This document shows positions 1-9,231 of a stretch of 64,000 nt of DNA, in pieces (position 1 is the first letter of the stretch; every line of letters begins with the position of its first letter). Location of the stretch: the NCBI GenBank assembly GCA_016719815.1, contig JADJYK010000025.1:124001-188000 (forward strand), given 5' to 3'. The notes beneath the pieces were generated by a model. The model worked only from the letters and a program-made list of their open reading frames with translations, was not told the DNA's origin and searched no databases. The DNA is from Chitinophagaceae bacterium. Its GTDB lineage: Bacteria > Bacteroidota > Bacteroidia > Chitinophagales > Chitinophagaceae. A program made the translations under genes and the position numbers.

Positions 1-1157
1 GACTTAGTTTCATTTGTCCGGTATTGTAAAGAATCGGTGCCGGTACTTTTCTGTTTAAATGTATAACGGGAGTAACTATTTTCTTCCTGCTCGGGTTTTG
101 AGTTGGAAATAAAATAGCTGCCACTTACTTTAACTTTTTTAGCCCACAGGTCTGTGTAGTTAATTCCTGCAGCCAGCGATTTGGTAATGCCGCGGTTAGA
201 CGAACTCTGTTGTAAGCCACTAAACCCGCCACCACCACCACGGCCACCACCACCGCCGCCGCTAAAACCACCAAAGCCCCCCATCGAACTGATTATATCA
301 GAAAACGAGAAGCCCTGCTTATTAATATTGTTAGCATTAAACAAAACAGACACTCTTCTGTCTCCCTTAAAAGTATTAAACGAAAGGTTTCCTTCGTAGC
401 GGCCCTGATCGCCATAGCCTGCCTGGGCACGGCCAAATACGCCTTTGTTTTTATCCTTCTTCAATTTTATGTTTAGTGATTTGGTACGGCTGCCATCATC
501 AATTTTGGTAAACTTGGCCTGGTCACTCATATCATCAAAGACCTGAACACTTTCTACCATATCAGCTGTAAGATTTTTAGTAGCCAGTTTGGGGTCGTTG
601 CCAAAAAATTCTTTTCCATCCACATATACTTTTTGTACAGTTTCGCCCTGGGAAGAAACGGCTCCGTCTTTTTCAACCTGCATACCGGGAATTTTTTTCA
701 ACAGATCTTCCACGGTTGCATTGGGCTTTGTTTTAAATCCATCAGCTCTAAACTGAACAGTATCATTTTTTATTACAACAGGCGCATCGTTTGTAACCAC
801 CACTTCACCCAGTGTTTTAATTTGTTTTTGAACAATGACGGTGCCTAGATCAATGGTTTTATTAGCCTCAGAAATGGTAACCTGTTTCCTAATGGTTTCT
901 ATTGACAGGTGGGTAATAACAAGATTATAGACACCCGGCACCAGTCCCTGTATTTCAAATATGCCTTTTTTATCAGAAATAGAATATGAGGCCAGCGAAG
1001 AATCTGAACTGTTCATCACTGAAATGGTTGCTTCTGTAATGCTTACATTGGCAGCGGTATCTACCAGTTTTCCCTTTATAACACCATCTGCCTTTTGAGC
1101 ATTGGCCGACAAAAAAAGTGTTAACAACAAAACAGATATAGCAAATAGTTTCTTCAT
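1..1157 (-). CDS. TonB-dependent receptor-like outer-membrane beta-barrel protein (N-terminal part)
   Basis: The reading frame starts at 1157 (MKKLFAISVLLL) and runs open off the left edge, so only about 385 N-terminal residues are seen. A signal peptide ending in SANAQ is followed by a carboxypeptidase-regulatory-like beta-sandwich (about residues 25-105, beginning GVIKGKLVDT), then a plug-like domain (about 110-230) with VEDLLKKIPG and VYVDGKEFFGNDP, typical of SusC-like and related outer-membrane receptors of Bacteroidota. A glycine-rich loop (forward bases about 220-285) follows the start of the barrel. The protein should sit in the outer membrane; substrate cannot be told. No SusD-like gene is visible, since the downstream side is outside the window. 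Confidence 0.85.
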   Translation of the reverse strand, partial: MKKLFAISVLLLTLFLSANAQKADGVIKGKLVDTAANVSITEATISVMNSSDSSLASYSISDKKGIFEIQGLVPGVYNLVITHLSIETIRKQVTISEANKTIDLGTVIVQKQIKTLGEVVVTNDAPVVIKNDTVQFRADGFKTKPNATVEDLLKKIPGMQVEKDGAVSSQGETVQKVYVDGKEFFGNDPKLATKNLTADMVESVQVFDDMSDQAKFTKIDDGSRTKSLNIKLKKDKNKGVFGRAQAGYGDQGRYEGNLSFNTFKGDRRVSVLFNANNINKQGFSFSDIISSMGGFGGFSGGGGGGRGGGGGFSGLQQSSSNRGITKSLAAGINYTDLWAKKVKVSGSYFISNSKPEQEENSYSRYTFKQKSTGTDSLQYRTNETK

Positions 1158-1327
1158 AACCAGTAATATGTATTGTGTACGAAAATAGACGTAAAGATGG
1201 GGCGCAACCTTCGGGAATGGGTTAATTTTCAGCTAAAAACAGGATGAAAGGCAAATGTGTGACGGAGAAACCCGATTCTTTTTAAATACGAAGCACAACT
1301 TTTAAATTCACACCATAATTTCGGAGC

Positions 1328-1753
1328 ATGAAAAGATGCGTAATAATCCCATTACTAACACTTGGTTGCTTTTCCTATACTATCTATGCCCAAAGGGTTG
1401 ATTCGGTTAAAATAAACCAGGACTCTGTTTACAAAAACCCCGAAGTAATAGCTATGCATCCGAAAGGAAAAGACTACCTGAGGACTTATATTGAACAAAA
1501 TATTAATCCCGCAATACCGGTTGAGAATGGAGCCCCTGAAGGTAAATACACTGTACAAATCGCCTTATTAGTAGATACTATAGGAAAGATAAGTGTCGCC
1601 GCTTTGACCAACCTTGGTTATGGTATGGAAAAAGAAGCAATACGGATAATGAAAAAACTACCCATATTTATACCAGCAAGACAAAATGGCTTTCCGGTAA
1701 AATCGCTGCAAATTGTGCCTGTACTTTTTTGGATATCAAAAGGGTTTAACTAA
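1328..1753 (+). CDS. Secreted TonB C-terminal-domain-like protein
   Basis: A 141-residue protein with a signal peptide (MKRCVIIPLLTLGCFSYTIYAQ). Residues about 70-130 resemble the TonB C-terminal fold: GKYTVQIALLVDTIGKIS, then a helix, then PIFIPARQNGFPVKS, which matches the usual W-x-P-G-x-x-N-G-x-P-V pattern of Bacteroidota energy-transducer-like proteins. It lacks the transmembrane anchor and proline-rich spacer of a true TonB, so it is probably a free periplasmic relative rather than the energy transducer. Its 3' end overlaps the convergent SNF2 helicase gene by 8 bases. Confidence 0.7.
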   Translation: MKRCVIIPLLTLGCFSYTIYAQRVDSVKINQDSVYKNPEVIAMHPKGKDYLRTYIEQNINPAIPVENGAPEGKYTVQIALLVDTIGKISVAALTNLGYGMEKEAIRIMKKLPIFIPARQNGFPVKSLQIVPVLFWISKGFN

Positions 1754-4700
1754 ACAGGTACTCCACATCTTCTCTTGTAAGCGTCTTCACAAATGATGTA
1801 TCATCAGATATGATGTCTTTGGCTAGTGCTCTTTTCTTTTCCTGCAACTGCAAAATTTTATCTTCGATAGTGTCTTTACAAATCATGCGGTAAGCAAAAA
1901 TGTTTTTTGTTTGCCCGATGCGGTGTGTTCTGTCAATGGCTTGTTGTTCCACTGCCGGGTTCCACCATGGGTCAACAATGTACACGTAGTCAGCGGCAGT
2001 TAAATTAAGGCCCACACCACCAGCTTTCAACGAAATTAGAAATACCCGTACCTCATCATTATTCTGGAAACTTTGTATGGCCTTTTCCCTGTCAGGTGCC
2101 GATGTACTGCCATCGAAATATTCATACCTGATGCCCAACTCTGTTAGTTTTTCTTTAATCAAAGCAAGCATGCCCAAAAATTGTGAGAATATCAGCGCCT
2201 TGTGGTCACCCATGTCTTCACTTAGCTCTCTTGCCAGTTCTTCCAGCTTGATGGAGTGATTTTCAAACTTTTCCTGTTCGTTAAGTATGGCTGGCGAGTC
2301 ACATATCTGCCGCAATTTCATTAATCCCTGCAGAATGGTGAGCTGTGATTTATGTATGCCCTGCGTTTCGATGGTGCCAAGAATCTGGTTACGGAAATCA
2401 TTCCTGTATGCATCATAAATATTTCGCTGCTTATCATCCATTTCGCAAAACAGAATCATTTCCTGTTTTTCGGGCAGGTCTTTAGCTACCTGTTCTTTTG
2501 TTCTGCGCAGTATAAAAGGGTATAAAATTTTCCGAAGATGTTCTTTACGGTCTTGTTCTCCAAACTTATCTATTGGTATGGCAAATTCCTGGCGGAAAAA
2601 CTCCATAGTACCCAGCATGCCGGGGTTCAGGAAGTTCATCTGGGCAAAAATGTCGAATGTATTATTCTGCAAAGGCGTACCGCTCATACATAACCTGTTC
2701 TTTGCGTTCAGCAGGCAGGCAGCTTTGGTTACTTTACTGGCCGGGTTTTTTATTGCCTGGCTTTCGTCGAGTATTACATAGTCAAAGTCCACACTTATCA
2801 GCAATTTTATATCGCTGCGCAGCGTGCCATAAGTGGTAATGGTAATGTCATGATCAAGCAGCTCTTCTTTTAATCTTGTACGCTGTCCGCCATGGTGAAT
2901 TTTATAGGTTTGTTCCGGTGTAAACTTTTTTATCTCATTTTCCCAGTTATAGATAAGTGTTGTAGGACATACCACCAGCGCCTTTAGCTTTCCTTCAGAC
3001 ATCCTGTAGTGTTCCAGGAAAGAAAGAGCCTGCACTGTCTTACCCAGACCCATATCATCCGCAAGTATGCCACCCCAACTTATTTCCTTCAGATAATTTA
3101 GCCATTGATAACCCGCCACCTGGTATGGCCGCAGCACTCCCTGCAAATGGTCGGAGGGTGCAATTTCTTTTATTTTATGAAGCTGTCGCAGGGTTTCATA
3201 TTTCGCTTCAAGTTGCACAACTAATTCTTCTTCATCCCGCATTTCATACAACTCATCTACTACGCTCAGATGATAGCGGGATAATTTAAGTGTATCCGAT
3301 TTCCCTTCTCCCACCCGGAAAAGCAGTGAATATTTTTTCAGCCACTCGTCTGGCAATATGCCCAGTGTGCCATCATTTAATTGAACAAATTGCTGCTTGT
3401 TTGCCAAAGCCCTTTTTACTTCGGCAACTGTTACTTTCTGGTTTCCAAAAACAATATCCACTTTTGCGTCAAACCAGTCGGTATTACTGCTAATGAAGAT
3501 TTTTGTTTGTGGTTTGGCGGTATTAAAGCGGAAATTCTTCAATGCTTCAAAACCAAATACCGGCACTTTCATATCATTCATCGCATCAACAAACAGAAAG
3601 AACCAGTTGTTCTTCAGCACATCGGCGCCTTTCAATGCCAGCGTACCGGCGTCATTATTATAAATAAAGTTGCTGTGCAGGTTCTGTAGCTGCTGAATAA
3701 ACTCCATTTCCTTTTCCCTGTTGCGCCGCACTATTACCACTTTATCGCCATGAGGCACCACTACATCATCCCTGTCTTTTGTTTTAGTTTCGTATCCTTT
3801 GTAATTAAAAGATGGCTGAAAGACAAGAAACTCTCCTTTTTCCAGCAGAAACAGGTTCACCTCCGGATTACCCTCCTTTACTTCCTGTATCAGGGCCTTG
3901 TCAAAATCAACCTTATATTCTTTCGCCAGCGGCAGCACAATAGCATTTAATGTTTTATTCCATTCTTCTTTGTCAACCTGTTTTTTCCCCGATGGAAGAA
4001 ACTCGTCGGCTAAATGAATAACCTCGTTACTTTGCCATAAATGCAACTGGTGATTGTATAAAAAGAAAAGAGGGCTTGGCGCTTCATTATCGCCCAGATC
4101 AAATTCAGAAATGCCTGTTCTTACCCTGCAGTGGATGCTGTATTGCATTGCTCCTGCGGCTGGAGCCTTAACAAAAAAATGTGGCTTTGCTTCCTCTGCC
4201 TGTAACTGTAATGGCTCAAGGTTATTTGTTTTAAATGCTTTTGCCTCCGGAAGAAGAAATACAAAAGGACTGTTTTCAAAAAAAGAAAAAAGTTTTTTGA
4301 GCTTTGGCAACAAATACTCTGCAATCAATTCTTTCGTTTCTCCCGGGAGGTCGTCCTCCTCATGGTGAATGATGTTTTCCCAAATACCGGAGAATGGTGA
4401 ATTGCGGCTGATGTATTTATTTATTTCGGCTTCCTGTACTTTTCGAAGCATCGTCAGGGCCTCCCTGTCTTTTTCTGGAAGTGTGTCAGTATTTACATAC
4501 CGGCTTATGTCCAGTTTCTCAACTTTTCCGGCATAGCCGTCCTGGGTATCGTTGGCCTCGCCGGTAATAACATCAACTGTAAATGACGGATAATTTTTCT
4601 TGTTGAAATTGAAAACAATACCCAGCCGGTGTGTGTACTCCGGAATTTTTAATTCTTCCTGTTTCACCGGCACTTCTTTCTTTTCCTCTTTCTCTTTTAT

Positions 4701-5528
4701 TGGCAATAACACTGGCTTTACGGGTGCTGCAACAGGAGCCACTCTCTTTATGGATGAATCCAGTACCCGCAGAAAAGGCTTTCCTTCTTTATAGGCAAAT
4801 TCAAATTTCCCGTCAAGGTCATCGCTTAGTGAATAGCCATACGCTTCCAGCAGTTTGTTTTTTTCCTTATCCCAATTGCGGATGCTGTCAAAATAGTTTG
4901 CTCCATGTGTATTTAACAATTGAAGAAATACAATTACCTTGGGCAGGCATAGCGGATGGCTTTCATCTTCATAATCGCAACTTGTATCAAAGTTTCTCTC
5001 ATCATTCTTCCGGAGAATTACATTGTACTCCTGACCGTGCAGTTTTACTATTGCCTTCACCATTTCATTCTCTGCAAAGTGGATGCTGGCCTTATGTGTG
5101 CGCAGATAGGTTTCTGCATCGGCCATCGTATCGGGTGAAGAAAGCACCCGTAACGATTTCAAATCAATAATCTTCATTTTGGCCACTGTGTGGCGCTGGT
5201 CATATTTAATATCTTCTGACTGCAAGTGACCCCTGTCGAGCATTTCCTGCAACTGAAAAAGTGAGGCTGCTTCATGGCGGCAACTATCACCAAGATTATA
5301 CGGACAGGTACATCGCAATGATACGGATCTTGGATCTTTAAACTTCTGAATATATACTTTGTAGAATGTGGCGTAACTATCATCCTTAACCCTAAAGACT
5401 GCCGACCCAAACAGGTCGTCGTATTCAACCAGCTCAGCAAACCCAATTGCATGAATTTTTTTTCCACGCCGGATTACTTCATCGGTTCCATGAGTATACA
5501 CATATTTAATAAGGTGTGGTAATGCCAT
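1746..5528 (-). CDS. SWIM zinc-finger SNF2-family helicase
   Basis: A 1260-residue superfamily 2 ATPase. The N-terminus holds a SWIM zinc finger (C73, C75, C83, H85 in CTCPYNLGDSCRH). The C-terminal 450 residues form the SNF2 motor: Walker A in DDMGLGKT (about 820-828), DESQ as motif II (about 920), and motif VI in QAIDRTHRIGQ (about 1196-1206). Such bacterial proteins are RapA/HepA-like translocases thought to remodel protein-DNA or RNA polymerase complexes; the exact role of this one is not known. A charged, lysine and glutamate-rich linker lies near residues 265-295. The gene appears to be transcribed alone from a promoter near 5590. Confidence 0.9.
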   Translation of the reverse strand: MALPHLIKYVYTHGTDEVIRRGKKIHAIGFAELVEYDDLFGSAVFRVKDDSYATFYKVYIQKFKDPRSVSLRCTCPYNLGDSCRHEAASLFQLQEMLDRGHLQSEDIKYDQRHTVAKMKIIDLKSLRVLSSPDTMADAETYLRTHKASIHFAENEMVKAIVKLHGQEYNVILRKNDERNFDTSCDYEDESHPLCLPKVIVFLQLLNTHGANYFDSIRNWDKEKNKLLEAYGYSLSDDLDGKFEFAYKEGKPFLRVLDSSIKRVAPVAAPVKPVLLPIKEKEEKKEVPVKQEELKIPEYTHRLGIVFNFNKKNYPSFTVDVITGEANDTQDGYAGKVEKLDISRYVNTDTLPEKDREALTMLRKVQEAEINKYISRNSPFSGIWENIIHHEEDDLPGETKELIAEYLLPKLKKLFSFFENSPFVFLLPEAKAFKTNNLEPLQLQAEEAKPHFFVKAPAAGAMQYSIHCRVRTGISEFDLGDNEAPSPLFFLYNHQLHLWQSNEVIHLADEFLPSGKKQVDKEEWNKTLNAIVLPLAKEYKVDFDKALIQEVKEGNPEVNLFLLEKGEFLVFQPSFNYKGYETKTKDRDDVVVPHGDKVVIVRRNREKEMEFIQQLQNLHSNFIYNNDAGTLALKGADVLKNNWFFLFVDAMNDMKVPVFGFEALKNFRFNTAKPQTKIFISSNTDWFDAKVDIVFGNQKVTVAEVKRALANKQQFVQLNDGTLGILPDEWLKKYSLLFRVGEGKSDTLKLSRYHLSVVDELYEMRDEEELVVQLEAKYETLRQLHKIKEIAPSDHLQGVLRPYQVAGYQWLNYLKEISWGGILADDMGLGKTVQALSFLEHYRMSEGKLKALVVCPTTLIYNWENEIKKFTPEQTYKIHHGGQRTRLKEELLDHDITITTYGTLRSDIKLLISVDFDYVILDESQAIKNPASKVTKAACLLNAKNRLCMSGTPLQNNTFDIFAQMNFLNPGMLGTMEFFRQEFAIPIDKFGEQDRKEHLRKILYPFILRRTKEQVAKDLPEKQEMILFCEMDDKQRNIYDAYRNDFRNQILGTIETQGIHKSQLTILQGLMKLRQICDSPAILNEQEKFENHSIKLEELARELSEDMGDHKALIFSQFLGMLALIKEKLTELGIRYEYFDGSTSAPDREKAIQSFQNNDEVRVFLISLKAGGVGLNLTAADYVYIVDPWWNPAVEQQAIDRTHRIGQTKNIFAYRMICKDTIEDKILQLQEKKRALAKDIISDDTSFVKTLTREDVEYLFS

Positions 5529-5585
5529 GCCAATAATTACAAATTTTCAAAATCAAAACCCCATCGTTGTATAATGGGCAACCGG

Positions 5586-5593
5586 CAAATGTA
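5586..5593 (-). promoter_or_regulatory. Candidate -7 element (TACATTTG) for the SNF2 helicase gene
   Basis: On the minus strand the octamer TACATTTG matches the Bacteroidota -7 consensus TAnnTTTG exactly. It lies about 58 bases before the start codon at 5528. A TTTG at 5619-5622 is a possible -33 element but the spacing (25 bases) is longer than usual. Confidence 0.4.
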
Positions 5594-5692
5594 AAAGAAT
5601 GTAGAGCGGATTTCCTTGCAAACAGGAAGAAATAAAAAATAAATTTTATTGAACGACCAAACAGAAAAAATGAAGTATCTTGGAAGATTTTT

Positions 5693-6418
5693 TTATTTCA
5701 CAATCAGTTTTCCATCGCTGTACACAGGCAATATATTGGCCACATCGGGAGTAAGGCAATACCGAATATCTTCTATCAAACCAAATCTTTCAACCAGGCG
5801 ATGATAATGCGTAAGTTGTGGGGCAAAATCAAGCACCTTGTTTTTTTGTTTCATATACATTATTTCTGCCATCAATGAGCTGTCGCAGTGAATAGCAAAA
5901 TTCTTTTTTATAGCACTGATGACAGCACCGGCAAATAAAGTGTCTTCCAGATTAAATCGGTCTTTCCATCCTGCGCAGCCAAGTATAACATTTTTGTTTT
6001 GTTTGACGAGGTAATCACACACTGCCGAGAGGTTTGGAAAAGAGCCGGCGATGATGGCATCAGCATTTTTATCTAATGCCATCTGCAGCAGTCTTGTACC
6101 GTTAGTGGTGGTAAGTACCAGCGTTTTATTTTCGATAAATTCTCTTGGATACTCAAGTGGTGAATTACCATGCTTCAGCCCTTCGGCAATCATACCATCT
6201 CTTTCGCCTGCCGCAATACCGTCAATACGTTTACTTATTTCTATTGCTTTGGGGACAGAGTCAACAGGGATAACCGCCTTTGCACCATTATACAAAGCTG
6301 ATGCTATGGTGGAGGTCGCCCGGAACACATCAATAATAACAACTACACTATTGCTGATATCATACAAGTGCAGAAGGGCCGGAGAAATGCAGGTGTGGAG
6401 GAAAGGTTTCTTGCTCAT
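5693..6418 (-). CDS. comB: 2-phosphosulfolactate phosphatase
   Basis: ComB-family phosphatase hydrolysing 2-phosphosulfolactate to sulfolactate, the second step of the coenzyme M type sulfonate route. Family signatures seen: IDVFRATSTI (about residues 29-38), GERDG (71-75), HGNSP (83-87), TTTNGTR (103-109) and GCAGW. I place the start at the ATG at 6418 (MSKKPFLH) rather than a TTG at 6430, because 6428-6435 reads as the -7 promoter element on this strand. Length 241 residues is normal. No comA or comC is nearby. In bacteria without methanogenesis the sulfolactate product may serve sulfonate metabolism; that is inference. Confidence 0.88.
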   Translation of the reverse strand: MSKKPFLHTCISPALLHLYDISNSVVVIIDVFRATSTIASALYNGAKAVIPVDSVPKAIEISKRIDGIAAGERDGMIAEGLKHGNSPLEYPREFIENKTLVLTTTNGTRLLQMALDKNADAIIAGSFPNLSAVCDYLVKQNKNVILGCAGWKDRFNLEDTLFAGAVISAIKKNFAIHCDSSLMAEIMYMKQKNKVLDFAPQLTHYHRLVERFGLIEDIRYCLTPDVANILPVYSDGKLIVK

Positions 6419-6427
6419 ATACTGCTG

Positions 6428-6435
6428 CAAAAATA
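6428..6435 (-). promoter_or_regulatory. Candidate -7 promoter element (TATTTTTG) of comB
   Basis: TATTTTTG followed by CA on the minus strand matches TAnnTTTG exactly, ten bases before the ATG at 6418. It implies a very short or absent leader and decides against the upstream TTG start. Confidence 0.45.
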
Positions 6436-6463
6436 ATACATCGGCAGCTAATCTTTTTAATTG

Positions 6464-6940
6464 TTATTTATTTAGCAATATTTTCCACCTGCCACTTTCT
6501 GCACATTTTTTTATTGCTTCATTTCGCAGGTTAAGCAGGCGATACATATACCTATTCAGGTAAAAACGATTTACAAGACCGCCAATAAAACCGACCGGCG
6601 ATTCGTAGTAAAAAATATCAATCATAATAGTGCCATTATCACAAGGCTTGAAATGATGCTCATGTTTCATCACTTTAAAATCACCTTCCAGTTGCTCATC
6701 CACAAACAATTCATATTTTTTCATTTCGGTAATCTTCACCCTGAGCAACCGGTTTTTAAAAAGATGCCGGGCCCGCCAGGTAACTGTTTCGTCTTTTTCA
6801 ATCAGCCCCATTCTTGTTCCGGCCACCGCTTCTTCCCTGTATGCCGACATTGATTCTTTATGCAGCCCAATATGCCGGCTGAGGTCAAACACAACCTGTA
6901 CCGGGGCCGCTATAAATGTTGTAAGATGTATTGTTGGCAT
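6464..6940 (-). CDS. SRPBCC (START-like) domain protein
   Basis: A 158-residue protein fitting the SRPBCC ligand-binding fold: an initial strand with TTFIAAPVQVVFDLSRHIGLHKESM, then KDETVTWRARHL, an EHHFKPCDNGTIMIDIFYYESP core and a long C-terminal helix. Relatives are often annotated as cell-division inhibitor SulA-like or polyketide-cyclase-like proteins, but the ligand is unknown. No signal peptide, so it is cytoplasmic. It lies upstream of comB on the same strand with 45 bases between them, so co-transcription is possible although comB has its own promoter candidate. Confidence 0.7.
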   Translation of the reverse strand: MPTIHLTTFIAAPVQVVFDLSRHIGLHKESMSAYREEAVAGTRMGLIEKDETVTWRARHLFKNRLLRVKITEMKKYELFVDEQLEGDFKVMKHEHHFKPCDNGTIMIDIFYYESPVGFIGGLVNRFYLNRYMYRLLNLRNEAIKKCAESGRWKILLNK

Positions 6941-6993
6941 CTGAACAAGTTAGAGGTATAAGATAAAAATATGTTCGTTATTCACTGCCGACA

Positions 6994-8079
6994 TCAGGCG
7001 AACGGTATCTTCGACACTTTTGCCTGCAGCAGCTTGTCTCTTACTTTAATAAAAATAATGGAATCTATGGCCGAATAAGCAGAACTTACATAACCCATGC
7101 CGATTGCCTTACCAAGGCTTGGTGCCTGCGTGCCAGATGTGACGTGCCCGATCGTATTACCTTCAAAGTCTTTTATTTCATAGCCGTGCCTCGGAATACC
7201 TTTTTCTATCATTTCAAAACCTACCAGTTTTTTTAATACACCTTCCGCCTTCTGCTGTGCAAATATTTCTTTTGATGTGAAGTCTTTTGTAAATTTTGTT
7301 ATCCAGCCAAGCCCTGCTTCTATCGGAGAGGTTGTGTCATCAATATCATTTCCGTATAAACAGAAGCCCATTTCAAGACGCAGGGTATCTCTGGCTCCCA
7401 AACCAATTGGTTTCAACCCCTGCGGTGTTCCTTCGGCAAAAATTGCATCCCATATTTTTTCGGCAGCACCTTCTTTATCTTCAAAATATATTTCCACGCC
7501 ACCTGCACCTGTATAACCGGTCGCACTAATCAATACATTATCAACGCCTGCAAATGTTCCTTTTACAAATGTGTAGTACTTGAGGTTCAGGATGTCCATG
7601 CTGGTAAGTGGCTGCAAAATCTTTGTTGCGCCGGGTCCTTGCACTGCCAGCAATGCTGTTTTTTCAGAAATATCATGCATTTCTGCATCATTAGTATTAT
7701 GTTCTGCTATCCAGTTCCAGTCTTTTTCAATATTCGAAGCATTTACCACCAGCATATACACTTCGTTCTCTTTAATACAATACACAAGCAAATCGTCAAC
7801 AATGCCGCCTTCCTTATTTGGCAGGCAGCTATATTGGGCTTGTCCTGCCTTCAGCTTTGCTGCATCATTGCTGGTAACCCGCTGTATAAGATCAAGAGCC
7901 TGTTCCCCTTTCAGAATGAACTCACCCATATGGCTTACATCAAACACACCGGCATTTTTTCTTACAGCTGCATGTTCATCATTAATGCCGGTATAAGAGA
8001 TGGGCATGTTATAACCGGCAAACTCAGCCATTTTGGCCCCAAGGACAATATGTTTATGTGTAAACGGAGTGTTTTTCAT
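6994..8079 (-). CDS. gcvT: Glycine cleavage system aminomethyltransferase (T protein)
   Basis: A 361-residue GcvT. It transfers the aminomethyl carbon from lipoyl-H protein to tetrahydrofolate, releasing ammonia, in the glycine cleavage complex. Signatures: FDVSHMGEF near the N-terminus, QRVTSNDA, GGIVDDLLVY, the folate-site region ATGYTGAGGVEIYF, and GARDTLRLEMGFCLYGND. The length and both C-terminal beta-barrel pieces (IGHVTSGTQAPSLGKAIGMGYV) are complete. The other glycine cleavage genes are not in the window. Confidence 0.96.
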   Translation of the reverse strand: MKNTPFTHKHIVLGAKMAEFAGYNMPISYTGINDEHAAVRKNAGVFDVSHMGEFILKGEQALDLIQRVTSNDAAKLKAGQAQYSCLPNKEGGIVDDLLVYCIKENEVYMLVVNASNIEKDWNWIAEHNTNDAEMHDISEKTALLAVQGPGATKILQPLTSMDILNLKYYTFVKGTFAGVDNVLISATGYTGAGGVEIYFEDKEGAAEKIWDAIFAEGTPQGLKPIGLGARDTLRLEMGFCLYGNDIDDTTSPIEAGLGWITKFTKDFTSKEIFAQQKAEGVLKKLVGFEMIEKGIPRHGYEIKDFEGNTIGHVTSGTQAPSLGKAIGMGYVSSAYSAIDSIIFIKVRDKLLQAKVSKIPFA

Positions 8080-8094
8080 CTGTCAAATTTGTCG

Positions 8095-8102
8095 CAAATG
8101 TA
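8095..8102 (-). promoter_or_regulatory. Candidate -7 element (TACATTTG) of gcvT
   Basis: Exact match to TAnnTTTG on the minus strand, 15 bases before the gcvT start codon. No clear -33 element at the expected distance. Confidence 0.4.
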
Positions 8103-8199
8103 GTTCAAAATAACGGAGGGTTTTATTTACAGATACATTAAAATAATTTCTTCATCATTTTGAATTCATACTTTTATATACGATTAAAACCCAGAATAT

Positions 8200-9123
8200 A
8201 TGAACCGGATATTACTTTTTTTAGCCTTTGGCCTCTCAACAGTGTCAATACATGGACAAAAGGTTACGGGCTGCGGGTTTAAAGTGCCGCCCCGCTCTTT
8301 ACTAAAAACAAATTTTCAGTCGGTGTATGAGGCCAGGCAGATTATTACCAATATGAAGGATACTATACACTGGAAAGAAAACTTTAGTGTACGGGAACAG
8401 AACGGTATCCGAAATGCCTATGCCACCATCATTAATAAAATGCGGTGGATAATTTATGATAATAACTTCCTGGAAGACATTGACGCCTATGCATCCACCA
8501 AGTGGGCATCCATTAGTGTACTTGCACATGAAATGGGACATCATTACTATAACCATACCATAAGCGGAACGGGCAGCACACCTCCTAAAGAAATAGAGGC
8601 CGATGGATTTTCTGGTTATGTTATGCAAAAATTAGGGGCTTCATTAAATGAGTCCGTTGCTGCCATTACGGCTATTGCGTCAGACCGTGCCAGCGCCACT
8701 CATCCGGCAAAAAAAGACAGGGTAACCGCTATTACCAAAGGATGGAACCAGGCAAAAACTGAAACAGGTGGTAATGCCGGTGGTAACACGGGGGGTAACA
8801 CAGGTGGTGGATCAGGAGGAGGAAATACAGGTGGCAATACGGGCAATCTCCCTTCTGCAGATGATGCAAGCTGGATAAGCCTTACCGTTCAAAGTATAAA
8901 AGATGAAAAAGTGTTGCTGAGCGATGATGGAAAGAATTACCAGGCAGCCGATGTAAAAGCCGGTGAGGCTTTTGTTTTCCGGTTTGAAATTTATGAATAT
9001 GGCTGGCTGAAGCTGCCATACTATAACGGCTACAGAACATTTAAACTGATGCACGGAAAAGACTACAGCATACTTTGGAACCGCCGCACCAAAAACTGGA
9101 CTGTAGTTGAAGTGCCGAACTAA
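8200..9123 (+). CDS. Secreted M48-like metalloprotease with glycine-rich linker
   Basis: A 307-residue protein with a signal peptide (MNRILLFLAFGLSTVSIHGQ). A zinc-binding HEMGHH motif near residue 113 and a downstream EIEAD (about residue 131) give the HExxH plus third-ligand pattern of M48 (Ste24/HtpX-like) peptidases. A Gly-Asn-Thr repeat linker (forward bases 8767-8850) joins the catalytic part to a C-terminal beta-rich domain of about 85 residues that I do not recognise. It should act outside the cytoplasm. It is a single-gene unit with its own terminator. Confidence 0.75.
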   Translation: MNRILLFLAFGLSTVSIHGQKVTGCGFKVPPRSLLKTNFQSVYEARQIITNMKDTIHWKENFSVREQNGIRNAYATIINKMRWIIYDNNFLEDIDAYASTKWASISVLAHEMGHHYYNHTISGTGSTPPKEIEADGFSGYVMQKLGASLNESVAAITAIASDRASATHPAKKDRVTAITKGWNQAKTETGGNAGGNTGGNTGGGSGGGNTGGNTGNLPSADDASWISLTVQSIKDEKVLLSDDGKNYQAADVKAGEAFVFRFEIYEYGWLKLPYYNGYRTFKLMHGKDYSILWNRRTKNWTVVEVPN

Positions 9124-9149
9124 TGTTTGAAAGAAATTATTACAAAAGA

Positions 9150-9176
9150 AATGGCTCCGTTGTGGAGCCATTCTTC
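9150..9176 (+). terminator. Rho-independent terminator after the M48-like protease
   Basis: Stem AATGGCTCC / GGAGCCATT (9150-9158 with 9164-9172) with a 5-base loop, followed by a pyrimidine-rich tail CTTCTT. It starts 26 bases after the stop codon. Confidence 0.7.
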
Positions 9177-9231
9177 TTGCCCGCATCAACCAATATCCTG
9201 ATTTCGGGGTTCAACCAAAATTGGTAATCAA

